The notes under the pieces: generated by a model | Databases searched by the model: none | Seen by the model: the letters and a program-made list of their open reading frames with translations, nothing else | Told to the model about the DNA's origin: nothing | Program-made: the position numbers and the translations under genes | In this document: positions 7,881-16,149 of the stretch, piece after piece | How the letters are laid out: each line of letters opens with the position of its first letter | How positions within the stretch are numbered: the stretch's first letter is position 1 | DNA from: Bog-473 sp963745665 | Lineage (GTDB): Bacteria > Actinomycetota > Acidimicrobiia > Acidimicrobiales > RAAP-2 | Reading direction: 5' to 3' | Length of the DNA stretch: 64,000 nt | NCBI GenBank assembly: GCA_963745665.1 | Contig: CAVUYE010000001.1 | Location: 620,001 to 684,000 of the forward strand

Positions 7881-9086
7881 ATGACACCTCCCGCCGCATT
7901 TACGCCGCCGCCGGGCGAGGCGGCCCGGGAGTCCCGCCAGGAGGAGGTCCGGGACCGCCTGCGGGCGGTGGTCGACCCCGAGCTGGGCGACACCATCGTC
8001 GACCTCGGCATGGTCCGGGCCATCAGCGTCGACGGTGGCGACGTCACCGTCGACGTCGCACTGACCATCGCCTCGTGCCCGTTGCGCGGCCAGATCGAGC
8101 GCGATGTGGTCACCCACGTGCAGTCCCTCGACTGGGTGCGTGCCGTCGACGTACGGGTGGTGGCCATGGACGCCGACGAGCGTGCCGCCGTGATGGCACG
8201 GGCACGTTGGAAGGCTCGCGAGGACGCGCCCGAGACGGCGATCGCCGCCTCCACCCGGGTCCTGGCCATCGCCTCGGGCAAGGGTGGCGTCGGCAAGTCC
8301 TCGGTCACGGTCAACCTGGCGGTGGCGCTGGCTTTGCGGGGCCTGGTCGTCGGGATCCTCGACGCCGACATCTGGGGCTTCTCCGTCCCCCGCCTGCTGG
8401 GCATGGAGGGCGACGTCGAGGCCAGGGCCGGGAAGATGATCCCGCTCGAGCGTTCCATCGGGCCGGGCACGGTGCGGGTGCTGTCGATGGGTTTCCTGGC
8501 CGACGAGGAGCAGGCGATCATGTGGCGCGGGCTGGTCCTGACGAGGGCGGTGCAGCAGTTCCTGCAGGACGCCCACTGGGGCGACCTCGACTACCTCCTC
8601 ATCGACCTTCCCCCGGGGACCGGCGACGTGCAGATGGGGCTGGCCCGGTTGCTCCCCCGGACCGAGCTCCTGGTCGTCACGACACCGCCGGTGGCAGCGC
8701 AGAAGGTGGCATCCCGGGCGGCAGACATGGCGCGCCGGGGCTACCTACGGGTGGCGGGGGTCATTGAGAACATGAGCGACTTCACGTGCGAGCACGGCAC
8801 CACCTACGCGCTCTTCGGCTCCGGCGGCGGCGCCCGCCTGGCCCATGGTCTCGGGGTGCCGCTGCTCGGCTCCATCCCGCTGCACCCGGACCTGGCGGCC
8901 GGCGGCGACGCCGGCGTACCCGTTGCCATGGAGGGCGAGGGCAGCGAGCTGGGCGCCGTCTTCAAGGAGATGGCCCGGGTGATCGCCGAGGATGTGGCGC
9001 CGATCGTCGACGTCCAGGGGTGTTCCGCCCGGCTGTTGGACCATGTCGAGGCGGCGGTGGCCCAGGGGGACGCCGCAGCCGGCTGA
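7881..9086 (+). CDS. mrp: Mrp/ApbC-type Fe-S cluster carrier ATPase
   Basis: A cytoplasmic P-loop ATPase of the Mrp/NBP35 family that carries and transfers Fe-S clusters. The 401-residue protein has an N-terminal MIP18/DUF59 domain (about 20-100: VVDPELGDTIVDLGMV and SCPLRGQIERDV) and a C-terminal SIMIBI ATPase domain with the deviant Walker A SGKGGVGKSS, LDADIWGFSVPRLLG, and IDLPPGTGDVQMGLARL. The place where many Mrp proteins have a CxxC for the bridging cluster reads NMSDFTCEHGTTYALFG, so only one of the two cysteines is present. The start is ATG 7881; a longer upstream reading would cross the hesB promoter region. It ends at a hairpin shared with the convergent MBL gene. Confidence 0.95.
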   Translation: MTPPAAFTPPPGEAARESRQEEVRDRLRAVVDPELGDTIVDLGMVRAISVDGGDVTVDVALTIASCPLRGQIERDVVTHVQSLDWVRAVDVRVVAMDADERAAVMARARWKAREDAPETAIAASTRVLAIASGKGGVGKSSVTVNLAVALALRGLVVGILDADIWGFSVPRLLGMEGDVEARAGKMIPLERSIGPGTVRVLSMGFLADEEQAIMWRGLVLTRAVQQFLQDAHWGDLDYLLIDLPPGTGDVQMGLARLLPRTELLVVTTPPVAAQKVASRAADMARRGYLRVAGVIENMSDFTCEHGTTYALFGSGGGARLAHGLGVPLLGSIPLHPDLAAGGDAGVPVAMEGEGSELGAVFKEMARVIAEDVAPIVDVQGCSARLLDHVEAAVAQGDAAAG

Positions 9087-9098
9087 GCTCTCGGCCGG

Positions 9099-9118
9099 GC
9101 CGCCTGCGTTCAGGCGGC
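9099..9118. terminator. Bidirectional hairpin between mrp and the MBL hydrolase gene
   Basis: An 8-bp perfect stem (GCCGCCTG at 9099-9106 pairing with CAGGCGGC at 9111-9118) with a CGTT loop lies between the convergent genes and overlaps the stop codon of the minus-strand gene. There is no T-tract, which is common for actinobacterial terminators. Confidence 0.6.
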
Positions 9119-10015
9119 GGCCCAGCGGGTGTCGATGGTGTCCCCGGTCCCGGCGGCGGCGTCAGTGGTGGGACGGGCCCTGCCCTCCTGGCCCAGCGCC
9201 CGCAGGTGGGCCCACAACGAGAACCGGGCTACGGGGAGCTGCCGCTCGGTGACGTCGCCGTAGACAAGGGGCAACAGCTCGTCGACCGTCCCTTCGCCCC
9301 GGTCGAGAAGGGCGCCGGCGACGGCCTCGTGTCGCCCGAGCCGGTGGGCGACCAGGGCGTCGATCACTTCGGGCACGTGGTCCATCACGCGTCCGTGCCC
9401 GGGGGCGAGCCGGCGGACGGCGGGCGTGGCGTCGCGGACCCGGGCCAGGCTGGCCAGGTACTGGCGCAGGTCGCCGTCCGGCGGGCGGATCACCACGGTC
9501 GAGCCGTGCATGACGTGGTCCCCGGTAAGCAGGAGCGCGTGCTCCTCGACGAGCCAGCACAGATGGTCCGAGGCGTGGCCCGGGGTGTGGAGCGCCCGCA
9601 GCGTCAGTGCGCCCGAGCCCGGCGGCGCCGCGCAGGTCAGGGACCAGCCCTCCTCCGCGCGCTCGTCGGGCGTGAAGTCCTCACCCGGGCCGTAGCCCAC
9701 CACCCTGGCCCCGGTGGCCGCGGCCAGCGCGGCCGCGCCGGGGGCGTGGTCGACGTGCGTGTGCGTGACGAGGATGGTGCGGACCGGGCCCAGCGGGGCA
9801 GCCGCCGCCACGATGGCGGCCGTGTGCGCCGGATCGGCCGGGCCGGGGTCGATGACGACCGGCTCGGCGCCACCCACGAGATAGGTGTTCGTCCCCGGTC
9901 CGGTCATGAGGCCCGGATTGGGGGCGGTGAGGCGCAGCACGCCCGGGGCCACCTCGTCGACGCGGCCCGGCTCGGGGGCGGGCCCGGTGCCGAAGTCGGG
10001 CACCGCCGGGATCAC
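9110..10015 (-). CDS. Metallo-beta-lactamase fold hydrolase
   Basis: A 301-residue soluble MBL-fold protein. The metal-binding motif is THTHVDHAPGA, with further ligands in HTPGHASDHL, TGDHVMHGS and APGHGR near residues 230-235. The C-terminal part (ALVAHRLGRHEAVAGAL followed by a winged-helix-like segment) resembles the LACTB2 group, which acts as hydrolases or nucleases of unknown bacterial substrate. It is not a beta-lactamase in the strict sense. Its start overlaps the stop of the upstream NUDIX gene by four bases, so the two are co-translated. In Mycobacterium tuberculosis a similar hydrolase gene (Rv3677c) lies next to the ArsA-like pair and whiB4, as here. Confidence 0.9.
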   Translation of the reverse strand: MIPAVPDFGTGPAPEPGRVDEVAPGVLRLTAPNPGLMTGPGTNTYLVGGAEPVVIDPGPADPAHTAAIVAAAAPLGPVRTILVTHTHVDHAPGAAALAAATGARVVGYGPGEDFTPDERAEEGWSLTCAAPPGSGALTLRALHTPGHASDHLCWLVEEHALLLTGDHVMHGSTVVIRPPDGDLRQYLASLARVRDATPAVRRLAPGHGRVMDHVPEVIDALVAHRLGRHEAVAGALLDRGEGTVDELLPLVYGDVTERQLPVARFSLWAHLRALGQEGRARPTTDAAAGTGDTIDTRWAAA

Positions 10016-11010
10016 GGCCGGTCGGGAGGAGGTCCGGCGGGGCGGGGGCCCGGCGCGCCGTCAGGGCCCTCTTCGTTGGCCCGCATGGAGACCTCGCGCA
10101 CCGCCTCGTTGAAGTCCCCCCGGGCGTTGCCGCCAGCGGGGTCGGGGACGGCGCCACGCTCGTAGCCCGGATCGCCCGGCAGCACGATGCGCATGCCGTT
10201 GCCGTCGGGCACGACGCGCGGCTCGATCGCCGGGACGGCGCTCGACGCCTCCTCGGCGGCCGCCAGCAGCGCTGCACTGGTGGCGAAGCGCCCGATCACC
10301 TGGAGGTTGCGGATGGTCGGGAATATGATCTCGATCTCGCCTGCGCGGTGACGGGCCAGCGCGTCGTGCGGGGAGATCCACACATCGGCGATCGTCTCTC
10401 CCGCGTCGTGCGCGGCGATCTGGGCCGGCGGCGCCGCCGCAACGAAGAAGCGCGTGTCGTACCGGCGCGGCGCACCCCGCGGCGTGATCCAGTGAGCGAA
10501 GTAGTGGATGTCACCCACCGCGAGGCGCAGGCCCTCTTCGCGGCAGAGGTCGAGGAAGCGACGCGTGCCCCCGTTGACGGCGACCCGCTCCGCGGCGAAG
10601 TGCGCCGCTTCTCCGGCGTCCCCCGCCAGCAGGTCGGGGCCGCCCTCGCGCCGGGCCAGGAGGATGCCAGCCTCCTCGAAGGTCTCGCGCACCACGGCGA
10701 CCCAATAGGCCAGGCCACCGGTCTCGAAACCCAGCAGCGCGCTGGCCCCGGCGTCGGTACGGCCGCTGCAGAGGGCCTCGGCCTCGCTGCCCCCGTCGAG
10801 CGGGTCGACGGCGCCGCCGGGGAAGACGTACGCCCCGCCCACGAAGTCCGAGCGCAGGTTGCGCCGCACCATCAGGACCTGCAGGGTGGTCCCGCCCGTC
10901 GGGACGGGCGCGTCGCGCACCAGCATGACCGTGGCTGCCGGACGGATCTCCACGGGGGCCGGCTCCGACGCGTCCGCCGAGGCCGGTGGGGGAGGAACCG
11001 ATGGAGCCAC
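10012..11010 (-). CDS. NUDIX hydrolase, NUDT19-like
   Basis: A 332-residue NUDIX protein. NUDIX enzymes hydrolyse nucleoside diphosphates linked to another group. The long form resembles NUDT19/coenzyme A diphosphatase-like proteins: the Nudix box is split by an insertion, starting with FPGGAVDPLDGG and ending with RETFEEAGILLARR about 40 residues later, and a second conserved segment reads FAHWITPRGAPRRYDTRFFVA. The last 70 residues are Pro/Gly-rich and probably disordered. Substrate cannot be predicted. It is the first gene of a two-gene unit with the MBL hydrolase (ATGA overlap) and is divergent from the thioredoxin-fold protein gene. Base use is like that of its neighbours. Confidence 0.9.
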   Translation of the reverse strand: MAPSVPPPPASADASEPAPVEIRPAATVMLVRDAPVPTGGTTLQVLMVRRNLRSDFVGGAYVFPGGAVDPLDGGSEAEALCSGRTDAGASALLGFETGGLAYWVAVVRETFEEAGILLARREGGPDLLAGDAGEAAHFAAERVAVNGGTRRFLDLCREEGLRLAVGDIHYFAHWITPRGAPRRYDTRFFVAAAPPAQIAAHDAGETIADVWISPHDALARHRAGEIEIIFPTIRNLQVIGRFATSAALLAAAEEASSAVPAIEPRVVPDGNGMRIVLPGDPGYERGAVPDPAGGNARGDFNEAVREVSMRANEEGPDGAPGPRPAGPPPDRP

Positions 11011-11084
11011 GCCGGGAAGGGTACCGGCAGCAGGAGGCGGCGCCCCCAGAACGGGGGTACCCCTTGAGTAACCTGACCCGGTCC

Positions 11085-11987
11085 ATGAGCCAGCCCATCA
11101 CCGAGCCCGCGTCGGCGCCCGCCCTGCGCCACATCCCGCGTCGCTATCTCGCTCTCGGGCTCATCATCGTGGCCATCTGTTTGCTCGGCGCGCTCGTCCT
11201 GGTGCGTGACAACTCGGGCCCGAGCACCACTTCGACGGTGGAGACGTTCAGCCCGGCGCCGTCGTCGCTCGTCGCGACCGTGTCGACGGTCCCGCATTCG
11301 GTCTACGACGCCGTGGGAACCAGCTCGCCGGCCGTCCCCGTCCTGGCGCCGCTGCCGGCCGGCAACGGCAGCGCACCGCTGTGGCTGGCCACCGCCGGCG
11401 GCGGGCCACCGCTCCCGGTGGTCTTCTTCTATGGCGCCGAGTTCGCGCCCTACGCCGCCGTCCAGCGTTGGCCGTTGATCCTGGCGCTCTCGCGCTTCGG
11501 CACCTTCCAACAGCTCGGGATGATGCAGTCGAGCGACACGACCGCGTTCGGCGGCGTCTCGACGTTCACCTTCTGGCACGTCCAGTACTCGAGCAAGTAC
11601 CTCATTCTGGAGGCGGTCGAGCGCTACAGCTCCCTGAACCCCACGGGTGGGCGCTATCTCGGCCTGCAGACACCCAACGCCCGGGAGGCCGCAGCCGTCG
11701 CCACCTACGGCGCCGGCGCCAACTCGTTCGCGCTGACCGACGTGGCGAACCGTTACGTCCTCAACGGTGCCAGCTTCGCCCCCAGCGTGCTGGACGATCT
11801 CTCACAGAGCCAGATCGCGGGGAGCCTCGCCACGCCGGCCAGCCCGCTGACCCAGGCCGTCGTGACGGCGGCCAACGAGATCACGGCGAGCATTTGCGCC
11901 GTCGACGGCGACAGACCCGATGCCTTGTGCGCGAGCAAGGGCGTCGAGGCGGCGGACGACGTGCTGAAGATCCCGCCCCCGCACTGA
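11085..11987 (+). CDS. Membrane-anchored DUF929-type thioredoxin-fold protein lacking the CxxC cysteines
   Basis: A 300-residue protein with a short cytoplasmic N-terminus, one membrane segment (about 20-40) and an extracytoplasmic domain. The domain matches DUF929: VVFFYGAEFAPYAAVQRW at 112-128, then ALSRFGTFQQLG and the strand-rich FGGVSTFTFWHVQYSSKYL. Related proteins I know have FCPYC at the active-site position, and here it reads FAPYA (A121 and A124), so thiol-disulfide chemistry is not expected. A Ser/Thr/Pro-rich linker connects membrane and domain. The start is ATG 11085; the upstream in-frame extension would overlap the NUDIX promoter. In M. tuberculosis a thioredoxin-like gene also lies in the whiB4 neighbourhood. 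Confidence 0.82.
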   Translation: MSQPITEPASAPALRHIPRRYLALGLIIVAICLLGALVLVRDNSGPSTTSTVETFSPAPSSLVATVSTVPHSVYDAVGTSSPAVPVLAPLPAGNGSAPLWLATAGGGPPLPVVFFYGAEFAPYAAVQRWPLILALSRFGTFQQLGMMQSSDTTAFGGVSTFTFWHVQYSSKYLILEAVERYSSLNPTGGRYLGLQTPNAREAAAVATYGAGANSFALTDVANRYVLNGASFAPSVLDDLSQSQIAGSLATPASPLTQAVVTAANEITASICAVDGDRPDALCASKGVEAADDVLKIPPPH

Positions 11988-12023
11988 GCAGCGCTGGCCG
12001 GCGCGGAGCGGCCGCCCGGTGGA

Positions 12024-12281
12024 TCAGCTGGCCCGGCGGTCGAGCATGAGCTTGCGCTCCAGCTCGTTCATTCCACCCCAGATGCCGTGTGGCTCGCGAA
12101 TCCTGATGGCGTACTCGAGGCAATCACCGCGCACGCGGCACTGGTCGCAGATGGTCTTGGCCCGCATCTCGCGCGAGGCCTTCTCCTCCTTGCGTTCCGC
12201 GTGGGACGGGGGGAAGAACACCGCAGCCTGCGGTCCCCGACACGCTGCCTTCAACTGCCATACATCTTGTCCCTGGTGCAT
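12024..12281 (-). CDS. WhiB-family iron-sulfur transcription factor (WhiB4-like by context)
   Basis: An 85-residue WhiB protein. These are small actinobacterial regulators that hold a [4Fe-4S] cluster and bind the primary sigma factor or DNA. The four cluster cysteines are C14, C45, C48 and C54 (spacing x30, x2, x5), followed by the signature GIWGG and the basic tail ELERKLMLDRR. The start is ATG 12281, with a G-rich Shine-Dalgarno sequence (GGGGGG) five bases upstream; a longer in-frame start at 12353 would add residues unlike the family. Placement next to two divergent ArsA-like ATPase genes matches the whiB4-Rv3680-Rv3679 arrangement of M. tuberculosis. The WhiB4 assignment rests on this synteny, not on sequence alone. 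Confidence 0.93.
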   Translation of the reverse strand: MHQGQDVWQLKAACRGPQAAVFFPPSHAERKEEKASREMRAKTICDQCRVRGDCLEYAIRIREPHGIWGGMNELERKLMLDRRAS

Positions 12282-12423
12282 CAAAACCCCCCGATAGGGC
12301 ACTGCGAATCCCCTCGCTGGGGTCAAGCTACCGCCGGGGGTTGGCGCTTTCAAGGGGTGTGACCAGGATCTTTGGGTGGCGATCGATCTGCGGGCGAGGC
12401 CCGGCCACTACGCTCGGCCCCGC

Positions 12424-13398
12424 ATGGACGTGGGGACCTTCTGCGCACAGAGCCACGTTCTCGTCGTCGCCGGCAAGGGTGGCGTGGGCAAGACGACCAT
12501 GAGCGCGGCGCTGGCCGAGATGGCCGCCGGAGCGGGCAAATCGGTGCTGATCGTCGAGCTCGAGGGCAAGTCGGGCATCACGGCCGCCTTCGGCCGCCAC
12601 GGGGACCTGGGCTACGAAGAAGTCCTGCTGGCGCCGCCGAGACCGGGCCGGCCGGGCTCCGTCCGGGCCCGGCGGCTCACACCCGACGACGCGCTGGTCG
12701 AGTATCTCGAGGACCACGGCCTGAAGCGGGTGTCGAAGCGGCTGGCGCGCTCGGGGATCCTCGACGTGGTCTCCACGGCGATCCCGGGTATCCGTGACGT
12801 CCTGGTGCTGGGCAAGGTGAAGCAGCTGGAGCGGGACCGCGTCGCCGACCTGATCCTGGTGGATGCCCCGGCGACCGGCCACGCCATCACCTTCCTGACC
12901 TCGGCCAGCGGCCTGGTCAGCGCGGCCCGGGGCGGGCCGCTCCGCGCCCAGGCCCAGGACGTCGTGGACCTGCTCAGCGATCCGGCCCGCTGCCGGGTGA
13001 TCCTGGTCACGCTGCCCGAGGAGCTGCCCGTCTCCGAGACGATCGAGTCGGCCTACACGCTGGAGGACAAGGCGGGGGTCCAGCTGGGCCCGGTCATCGT
13101 CAACGCCTGCGACCCCGAGCCCGTAGGGCTCGAGCGCCCGGCAGCCGAGGTGGCGGCCGCAGCGGGCCTGACCGTGGCCCCGGAACACCTGGCGGCGCTG
13201 GAGGAGGCCCGCACGTTCCGGTTGGCGCGCCATGCCGTCTCGACCGAACAGATCGAGCGCCTACGCCGGGACCTCCCCCTGCCCCACCTCCTGGTGCCGG
13301 CGCTCGACGCCGCGTCCATCGGACGGCCCGAGACCGAGGCTCTGGCCGCCGTCCTGGCCGAGGCCGTGGGCGCGCTCGTGCCCGAGGGAGCGGCGTGA
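12424..13398 (+). CDS. ArsA/GET3-type ATPase, first of a pair
   Basis: A 324-residue SIMIBI-class ATPase with the deviant Walker A AGKGGVGKTTMSAALAEM near the N-terminus, switch I-like VELEGKSG, and DLILVDAPATGHAITFLTS as switch II. Family members are the arsenite pump ATPase and tail-anchored protein chaperones; the actinobacterial pair is annotated only as anion-transporting ATPase-like. Residues QAQDVVDLLSDPARCRVILVTLPEELPVSET carry the conserved P-E-E motif of the nucleotide site. The start is taken as ATG 12424; a GTG at 12376 is possible. Its last four bases overlap the start of the second ATPase gene, suggesting a heterodimer. No arsenic gene is nearby, so arsenite resistance is unlikely. 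Divergent from whiB. Confidence 0.9.
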   Translation: MDVGTFCAQSHVLVVAGKGGVGKTTMSAALAEMAAGAGKSVLIVELEGKSGITAAFGRHGDLGYEEVLLAPPRPGRPGSVRARRLTPDDALVEYLEDHGLKRVSKRLARSGILDVVSTAIPGIRDVLVLGKVKQLERDRVADLILVDAPATGHAITFLTSASGLVSAARGGPLRAQAQDVVDLLSDPARCRVILVTLPEELPVSETIESAYTLEDKAGVQLGPVIVNACDPEPVGLERPAAEVAAAAGLTVAPEHLAALEEARTFRLARHAVSTEQIERLRRDLPLPHLLVPALDAASIGRPETEALAAVLAEAVGALVPEGAA

Positions 13399-14519
13399 GC
13401 AGCACCGCTGGCGGGAGCGATGGGGGGGCACCCGAGACCGCCCAGCCCGAGAGCCGCGTGCCGGCGACCCTGCCCGACCTGGTGACCGAGCGGTCGGTCG
13501 TGGTGTGCTGCGGCTCCGGCGGCGTCGGTAAGACGACGGTGTCGGCCACCTTCGCCCTGGCGGCGGCCCGGGCCGGCCGGCGTGCCTGCGTCGTGACCGT
13601 CGACCCGGCGCGGCGGCTGGCCGACGCGCTCGGCGTGGAGTCGCTGCCCAACACCCCCTCGGAGGTGCAGGGCGACTGGCCCGGACACCTGCACGCGCTG
13701 ATGCTCGACTCGAAGGGCACGTTCGACGACCTGGTGCAGCGCTACGCGCGGACGCCGGAACAGGCCGAGGCCATTCTGGCCAACCGGCTCTACCAGAATC
13801 TCGCCGGCGCGCTCTCGGGCACCCAGGAGTACATGGCGATGGAGAAGCTCTACGAGCTGGTCCACTCCGAGGAATTCGACATCGTGGTCGTCGACACGCC
13901 GCCCACGCGCAACGCCCTCGACCTGCTCGACGCGCCGCGCCGGCTGACGCGCTTCTTGGAGAACCGACTCTTCCGGGCACTGTTGGTACCGACGCGCATG
14001 TCGCTGCGGGCAGTGGGCGTGGCGACCCAGGCGCTCCTGCGCACGATCGCCAAGGTGGCCGGCGCCGAGATCGTGCAGGACGCGGTCGGCTTCTTCCAGG
14101 CCTTCGAGGGGATGGAGGACGGGTTCCGCAGCCGGGCCAGCGCAGTGCACGAGCTCCTGGCCGACCCGGCGACGGCCTACGTGCTCGTCACCTCGGCCCG
14201 GCCCGACGCCATCACCGAGGCCGGCTTCTTCGCCGAGAAGCTGGCCGAACGCGACGTGGCCGTGGCCGCCCTGGTGGTGAACCGCATCGCACCCTCTTTC
14301 GGCGGCGCCGACGGCGCGGCGGCGGAACGGGCGCCGGAACTGCAGGCGCTGGAGGCCAACCTGGCGGCGCTCGACGCGCGGGCGGACCGGGAGGAGCACG
14401 CGTTCTCCGGCCTGGCCGCACAGGTGGCGCCGGCTCCCGTCGGCCGCATCCCCCTCTTCGGCCAGGACGTGCACGAGGTCGTCGGACTGCAGCACGCGGC
14501 CGACGCACTCTTCTCCTGA
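13395..14519 (+). CDS. ArsA/GET3-type ATPase, second of a pair
   Basis: A 374-residue partner of the preceding ATPase, translationally coupled by a GTGA overlap. The Walker A loop is CGSGGVGKTTVSATFALAAA near residue 40, followed by VTVDPARRLADALG, then DIVVVDTPPTRNALDLLDAP (switch II) and TSARPDAITEAGFFAEKL in the nucleotide-binding half. The central segment with LYQNLAGALSGTQEYMAMEKL is typical of actinobacterial ArsA homologues and absent from the first ATPase, so the two subunits are not simple copies. In M. tuberculosis the homologous pair Rv3679/Rv3680 sits beside whiB4. The biological cargo is unknown; membrane protein targeting or efflux energising are the two obvious options. Confidence 0.9.
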   Translation: MSSTAGGSDGGAPETAQPESRVPATLPDLVTERSVVVCCGSGGVGKTTVSATFALAAARAGRRACVVTVDPARRLADALGVESLPNTPSEVQGDWPGHLHALMLDSKGTFDDLVQRYARTPEQAEAILANRLYQNLAGALSGTQEYMAMEKLYELVHSEEFDIVVVDTPPTRNALDLLDAPRRLTRFLENRLFRALLVPTRMSLRAVGVATQALLRTIAKVAGAEIVQDAVGFFQAFEGMEDGFRSRASAVHELLADPATAYVLVTSARPDAITEAGFFAEKLAERDVAVAALVVNRIAPSFGGADGAAAERAPELQALEANLAALDARADREEHAFSGLAAQVAPAPVGRIPLFGQDVHEVVGLQHAADALFS

Positions 14520-14549
14520 TCGCGCCGGCCGGAGTTTCAGCCCCGGGAC

Positions 14550-15026
14550 GTGTCCGATAGTGTCCCGGCGGTGCAGACCATCCTGGTCGCCAGCGACGCA
14601 CCCACGCTCCGCAAGGACGTCGAGGCGGTCGTCAGCGGGCCCGACATCGAAGTGCGGGCCGTGACCTCGGGGCCCGAGGTGGTGGCGTTCGTGGCCGAGG
14701 AGTCGCCCGACCTGCTCATCGTCGACATGCAGATGGGCAACATGGGCGGCATGGCCGTGTGCCTGGAGCTGCGGCTGCAGGAGTCCTACGACGCGCTCGA
14801 CCACGTGGCGGTGTTGATGCTGCTCGACCGGCGACCGGATGTCTTCCTCGCCCGCCGATCGGACGCCGAGGGCTGGCTGGTGAAGCCGCTCGACCCGCTC
14901 CGGCTCCGGCGCGCTGTCGCCGCGTTGCTCGACGGGGGCACCTTCGCCGACGACTCGTTCACGCCCGTCCCCGTGCTGGTGGGCGGCGGACCCCAGCTGC
15001 AGGCGGGACCCGGGCCGCGTCCCTGA
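14550..15026 (+). CDS. Stand-alone response-regulator receiver domain protein
   Basis: A 158-residue protein consisting of one receiver domain plus a short Pro/Gly-rich tail, with no output domain. The phosphoacceptor Asp lies in LLIVDMQMGNMGGM and the conserved Lys in GWLVKPLDPLRL, so phosphorylation is possible. The start is uncertain between GTG 14550 and a downstream GTG that gives QTILVASDAPTLRKDV as the first strand and helix. No histidine kinase lies in the window. It sits 30 bases after the ArsA pair and 12 bases before the CBS-domain gene in the same direction, so all may be one transcript. A role as an adaptor or phosphate sink is speculation. Confidence 0.82.
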   Translation: MSDSVPAVQTILVASDAPTLRKDVEAVVSGPDIEVRAVTSGPEVVAFVAEESPDLLIVDMQMGNMGGMAVCLELRLQESYDALDHVAVLMLLDRRPDVFLARRSDAEGWLVKPLDPLRLRRAVAALLDGGTFADDSFTPVPVLVGGGPQLQAGPGPRP

Positions 15027-15038
15027 ACCGGCGGCGCC

Positions 15039-15971
15039 GTGTCGCAGCGATCACGACGACTGTGGCGCCGTTCCGTCGGTGCCGACAAGAAGGGAGGATC
15101 GGAACGCCACAGCCAGTCGCTGGAGGCCGAGGCTTCCGAACAGGAGCGCTTCATTATCGAGGCGCTGGCGGACCTGCGCGACATGGACGTGCGCGAAGTG
15201 ATGACCCCGCGCGTCGACGTGACCTACCTCACCATCCCGGTGCAGGCCGAGGACATTGCGCAGGCGGTGCGGACATCGGGACACAGCTGCTTCCCAGTGG
15301 TACACGACGACCTCGACGACCTCATCGGCATCCTGTTCGTGAACGACATCTTCCGCACGAACCGGCCCGGGTCCAGCGCCGACCGTGAAGGTGACGAGGC
15401 CCGGGACGCCACCGACCCGAGCCCGCTGGAGATCTCCCGCAAGGTGCGTCAGCCCTATCTCCTGCCCGAGTCGCTCGGCGTCCTGGAGGCGCTGGCGGAC
15501 ATGCGCAAGCACCACCGCGCCGTCGCCGTCGTCGTCGACGAGTACGGCGGGGTCGCCGGCCTACTGACCGTGAAAGACCTCCTGGAACCACTCGTGGGGG
15601 ATCTGCACGACGAGTTCGACGAGGTCGAGGAACCGCACATCGTCCGGGTCGACAACACGCGCTGGCTCATCGACGGACAGACCAACGTCGACGATGTGCG
15701 CGAGCGCATCGGCATTGAGATCCCCGACGGGGAGTACGTCACCCTGGGTGGGCTTCTCTTCGAGCGCTTCGGCCATATCCCCACCGAAGGCGAGGCGGTC
15801 CGCGTCGGGGACTGGGACATGCGGGTCGTGGAGATGGACAAGCGGCGGGTGGCCCAGGTGGTGGCCACGTTCGCCGGCGGCGAGCCGCCACCGGGAGAGG
15901 CCGTTGCGGACGAACACGGCCCAGCGACCGGGGACACCTCGGCCAACGGCTCCGGGGAGGCGGCCGGCTGA
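15039..15971 (+). CDS. CorC/HlyC-type CBS domain protein
   Basis: A 310-residue soluble protein with a CBS pair (about 50-190) and a C-terminal transporter-associated CorC_HlyC domain (about 200-285). The first CBS domain has REVMTPRVDVTYL and the second has HHRAVAVVVDEYGGVAGLLT followed by VKDLLEPLVGDLHDEFD, the usual hallmark. The last domain reads GLLFERFGHIPTEGEAVRVG. There is no DUF21 membrane domain, so it resembles CorC, associated with magnesium and cobalt efflux, rather than the membrane-bound CNNM-like proteins. The CBS pair normally binds adenine nucleotides. An Asp/Glu-rich insert sits between the two CBS repeats. In many genomes a CorC gene lies next to ybeY; here it follows a receiver-domain gene. 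Confidence 0.88.
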   Translation: MSQRSRRLWRRSVGADKKGGSERHSQSLEAEASEQERFIIEALADLRDMDVREVMTPRVDVTYLTIPVQAEDIAQAVRTSGHSCFPVVHDDLDDLIGILFVNDIFRTNRPGSSADREGDEARDATDPSPLEISRKVRQPYLLPESLGVLEALADMRKHHRAVAVVVDEYGGVAGLLTVKDLLEPLVGDLHDEFDEVEEPHIVRVDNTRWLIDGQTNVDDVRERIGIEIPDGEYVTLGGLLFERFGHIPTEGEAVRVGDWDMRVVEMDKRRVAQVVATFAGGEPPPGEAVADEHGPATGDTSANGSGEAAG

Positions 15972-16012
15972 GGCCGCGGTAGTCTTGCCCGTTGCTCCCT
16001 CCGGGGAGCGGA

Positions 16013-16087
16013 CGGGCTGTGGCGCAGCTTGGTTAGCGCGCTGCGTTCGGGACGCAGAGGTCCCCGGTTCAAATCCGGGCAGCCCGA
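16013..16087 (+). tRNA. tRNA-Pro (anticodon CGG)
   Basis: The acceptor stem CGGGCTG (16013-16019) pairs with CAGCCCG (16080-16086), followed by discriminator A at 16087. The D-arm GCGC...GCGC, an anticodon stem CTGCG/CGCAG with loop TTCGGGA (anticodon CGG), and T-arm CCCGG TTCAAAT CCGGG complete the cloverleaf. CCA is not encoded. Confidence 0.95.
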
Positions 16088-16149
16088 CTCTGAAGGTTGT
16101 GTGCGGGAGTGGCGCTGGGACACAGAAGGATGGGGGAAGAGACACCGAC

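Noticed and set aside
7361..8521. Long N-terminal extension of the HesB frame into the mrp gene
   Set aside because: The extension is antisense to the Mrp ATPase domain, and a good RBS with GTG at 7726 gives a normal-length HesB protein.
12424..14519. Arsenite efflux system
   Set aside because: The two ArsA-like ATPases have no arsB, arsC or arsR neighbour and their context is whiB4-like, so arsenic resistance is unlikely.
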